The position numbers and the translations under genes are program-made. Below are positions 62,933 through 64,000 of a stretch of 64,000 bases of DNA, in pieces; the first letter of the stretch is position 1; every line of letters begins with the position of its first letter. Origin of the DNA: Pirellulales bacterium (lineage in GTDB: Bacteria > Planctomycetota > Planctomycetia > Pirellulales > Thermoguttaceae); assembly GCA_016935315.1 (NCBI GenBank), contig JAFGRD010000009.1, positions 1 to 64,000 of the forward strand, read 5' to 3'. The notes under the pieces were generated by a model that was given only the letters and a program-made list of their open reading frames with translations, was not told the origin of the DNA and did no database searches.

Positions 62933-64000
62933 CTATTTCTCGCCGGCCAACGCCTCGGCAATGTTCAGCACATGCTCGCGCACGCGCCGGTAGGCGTTCA
63001 GTTGGGCGGTGTACGCCACGATCAACTGGGCGTCCAGCCTCTCTTCCGACATCTTGCGGAGGAATCGTTCGCGCAGTTCCTTCACCCGCAGGGTGATGGC
63101 GTGGCCTTGCGAATGCGCCTTGGTAATGATCTCGGGCACGCGCTGCCGGCAGGCGGTGCCGATCATATCCAGGTATTCCGCCACCATGTCGTGCAACTGA
63201 AGCAGCTTGTCCATGTCGTCCTGGGAGAAACGCAATCCCGCCTGCTCCAGCTTCAGGTGCGATTTCAGCACGTTGGCCAGGTAATCGCTCACCGATTCGT
63301 ACTCGTCGGCCATCCGCACCTGGCGGCGGGCCTCTTCGCTCACTTCCAGCGAGATATTGCCGGAAAGCAGATGGGCCATGAACGCCACGATCTCGTCCTG
63401 AACCGCGTCGAGCACCTCCTCGCGATGGAACGTCTTCTGCACGATCTTCTGGTCGGGCACGTCCTGGGTCAGGATCTCCCGGAGCCATCCGGCCATCTTG
63501 TTGCAACCGTTGGCCATCCGCAGCACCTCGACCCGCGACTGCTCGATGGCGATCGCGGAGGTCTCCAGCATACGGATGTCGAGACTCGTCAGGTGCGGCT
63601 TCTCCTCTTTGGCCCGCTGTGGCACCACGCGCTGCAGAAGCCGGGCAAACACCTGAACGAAGGGCAAGAACAGGATCGTGTTGGCGATATTGAAGATCGA
63701 GTGCGTCATGGCGATTGTGGCCTCCGGGCCGTCGCCGATGCCCGGCAGGACGTCCACCGAGTTTTCCACGAACCACTGGATGAAAGGGAAGTAGAAGGGA
63801 ACAAAGATGGCCGTGATCCAGGCCACGCCCATGATGTTGAAGACCATGTGGTAGTAGGCGGCCCGCTTGGCGTTGACGGTGGCCCCGAACGAGGCCAGGA
63901 AGGCGGTGATCGTGGTGCCGATGTTCTCGCCCAGCACCAGTGCGCCGGCCGTCTGGACGGAAATCACGCCGGTGACCGCCAGCGAGATCGTGATCCCCAG
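62933..64000 (-). CDS. Na+/phosphate cotransporter with C-terminal PhoU-like domain (5' end beyond window)
   Basis: 355 residues are visible; the frame stays open to the right edge, so the N-terminus is missing. The visible part starts in the second Na/Pi repeat with 'QTAGALVLGENIGTTITAFL', the QSS/GxNIGTT-type signature of NptA/YjbB proteins, then membrane helices to about residue 135 and a long helical PhoU-like region to the end. Such proteins move phosphate with sodium at low affinity, often as exporters. Its place beside the pst cluster suggests both respond to phosphate. A GTG at 63967 is only an internal codon. Confidence 0.9.
   Translation of the reverse strand: MGITISLAVTGVISVQTAGALVLGENIGTTITAFLASFGATVNAKRAAYYHMVFNIMGVAWITAIFVPFYFPFIQWFVENSVDVLPGIGDGPEATIAMTHSIFNIANTILFLPFVQVFARLLQRVVPQRAKEEKPHLTSLDIRMLETSAIAIEQSRVEVLRMANGCNKMAGWLREILTQDVPDQKIVQKTFHREEVLDAVQDEIVAFMAHLLSGNISLEVSEEARRQVRMADEYESVSDYLANVLKSHLKLEQAGLRFSQDDMDKLLQLHDMVAEYLDMIGTACRQRVPEIITKAHSQGHAITLRVKELRERFLRKMSEERLDAQLIVAYTAQLNAYRRVREHVLNIAEALAGEK

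Overview
The window looks like a chromosomal piece of a high-GC planctomycete, probably close to Pirellulales. I infer this from gene content: large secreted proteins of unknown function with PQQ-type propellers, an operon of BatA/von Willebrand/MoxR/DUF58 proteins, DUF1080 and DUF1570 family proteins, a BNR 'sialidase' next to an N-acetylneuraminate lyase-like aldolase, PilZ and multiheme cytochromes. I saw no rRNA, tRNA, CRISPR array, intact IS element or phage genes. Protein calls rest on motifs and remembered families, not on database searches.

Layout. 0.1-8.5 kb: a small zinc-ribbon protein with a strong terminator, then two tandem ~1,300-residue paralogous exported proteins. 8.7-21.8 kb: a tightly packed operon (prenyltransferase-repeat protein, BatA/VWA protein, second VWA-like membrane protein, DUF4175-like protein, long coiled-coil protein, MoxR ATPase, DUF58 protein), several junctions overlapping as ATGA. 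21.8-22.05 kb: a MITE-like inverted-repeat element. 22-25.1 kb (minus): an orphan multi-PAS/GAF sensor histidine kinase. 25.4-28.4 kb: trpD, an MFS transporter and a DUF1080 protein. 28.7-34.2 kb: an MMPL/RND exporter, a lone secretin-like protein with an extremely acidic insert, and a trypsin-like PDZ protease. 34.3-38.2 kb: accessory genes including a compact restriction-modification pair. 38.3-41.5 kb: an M23/PKD protein, a Tat-type metallophosphoesterase, and greA behind a promoter and a textbook intrinsic terminator in its leader. 41.7-45.3 kb: an exported O-methyltransferase-like protein, a 4-heme and an 11-heme cytochrome (the latter fused to a b-type membrane domain). 45.4-47.4 kb (minus): trpBA with a good promoter. 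47.8-56.8 kb: PilZ, DUF1570 peptidase-like protein, DEAD-box helicase, inositol-phosphate synthase, aminotransferase, a shortened BNR protein, NanA-like lyase and a beta-barrel protein. 57-64 kb (minus): a phosphate cluster (pstS, pstC, pstA, two pstB genes, phoU), with a Na/phosphate cotransporter running off the right edge.

The phosphate cluster is the most unusual part. Its two PstB ATPases carry complementary defects that would all fall in one composite ATP site of a heterodimer, and its PstA carries a ~150-residue N-terminal extension with two beta-helix-cap-like motifs. A second novelty is a dispersed repeat whose copies start exactly at the stop codon of one gene (DUF58 gene, 4-heme cytochrome, pstS) and, in two cases, supply the start codon of the next (11-heme cytochrome, pstC). 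A third is the attenuator-like hairpin plus eight-T run just upstream of greA.
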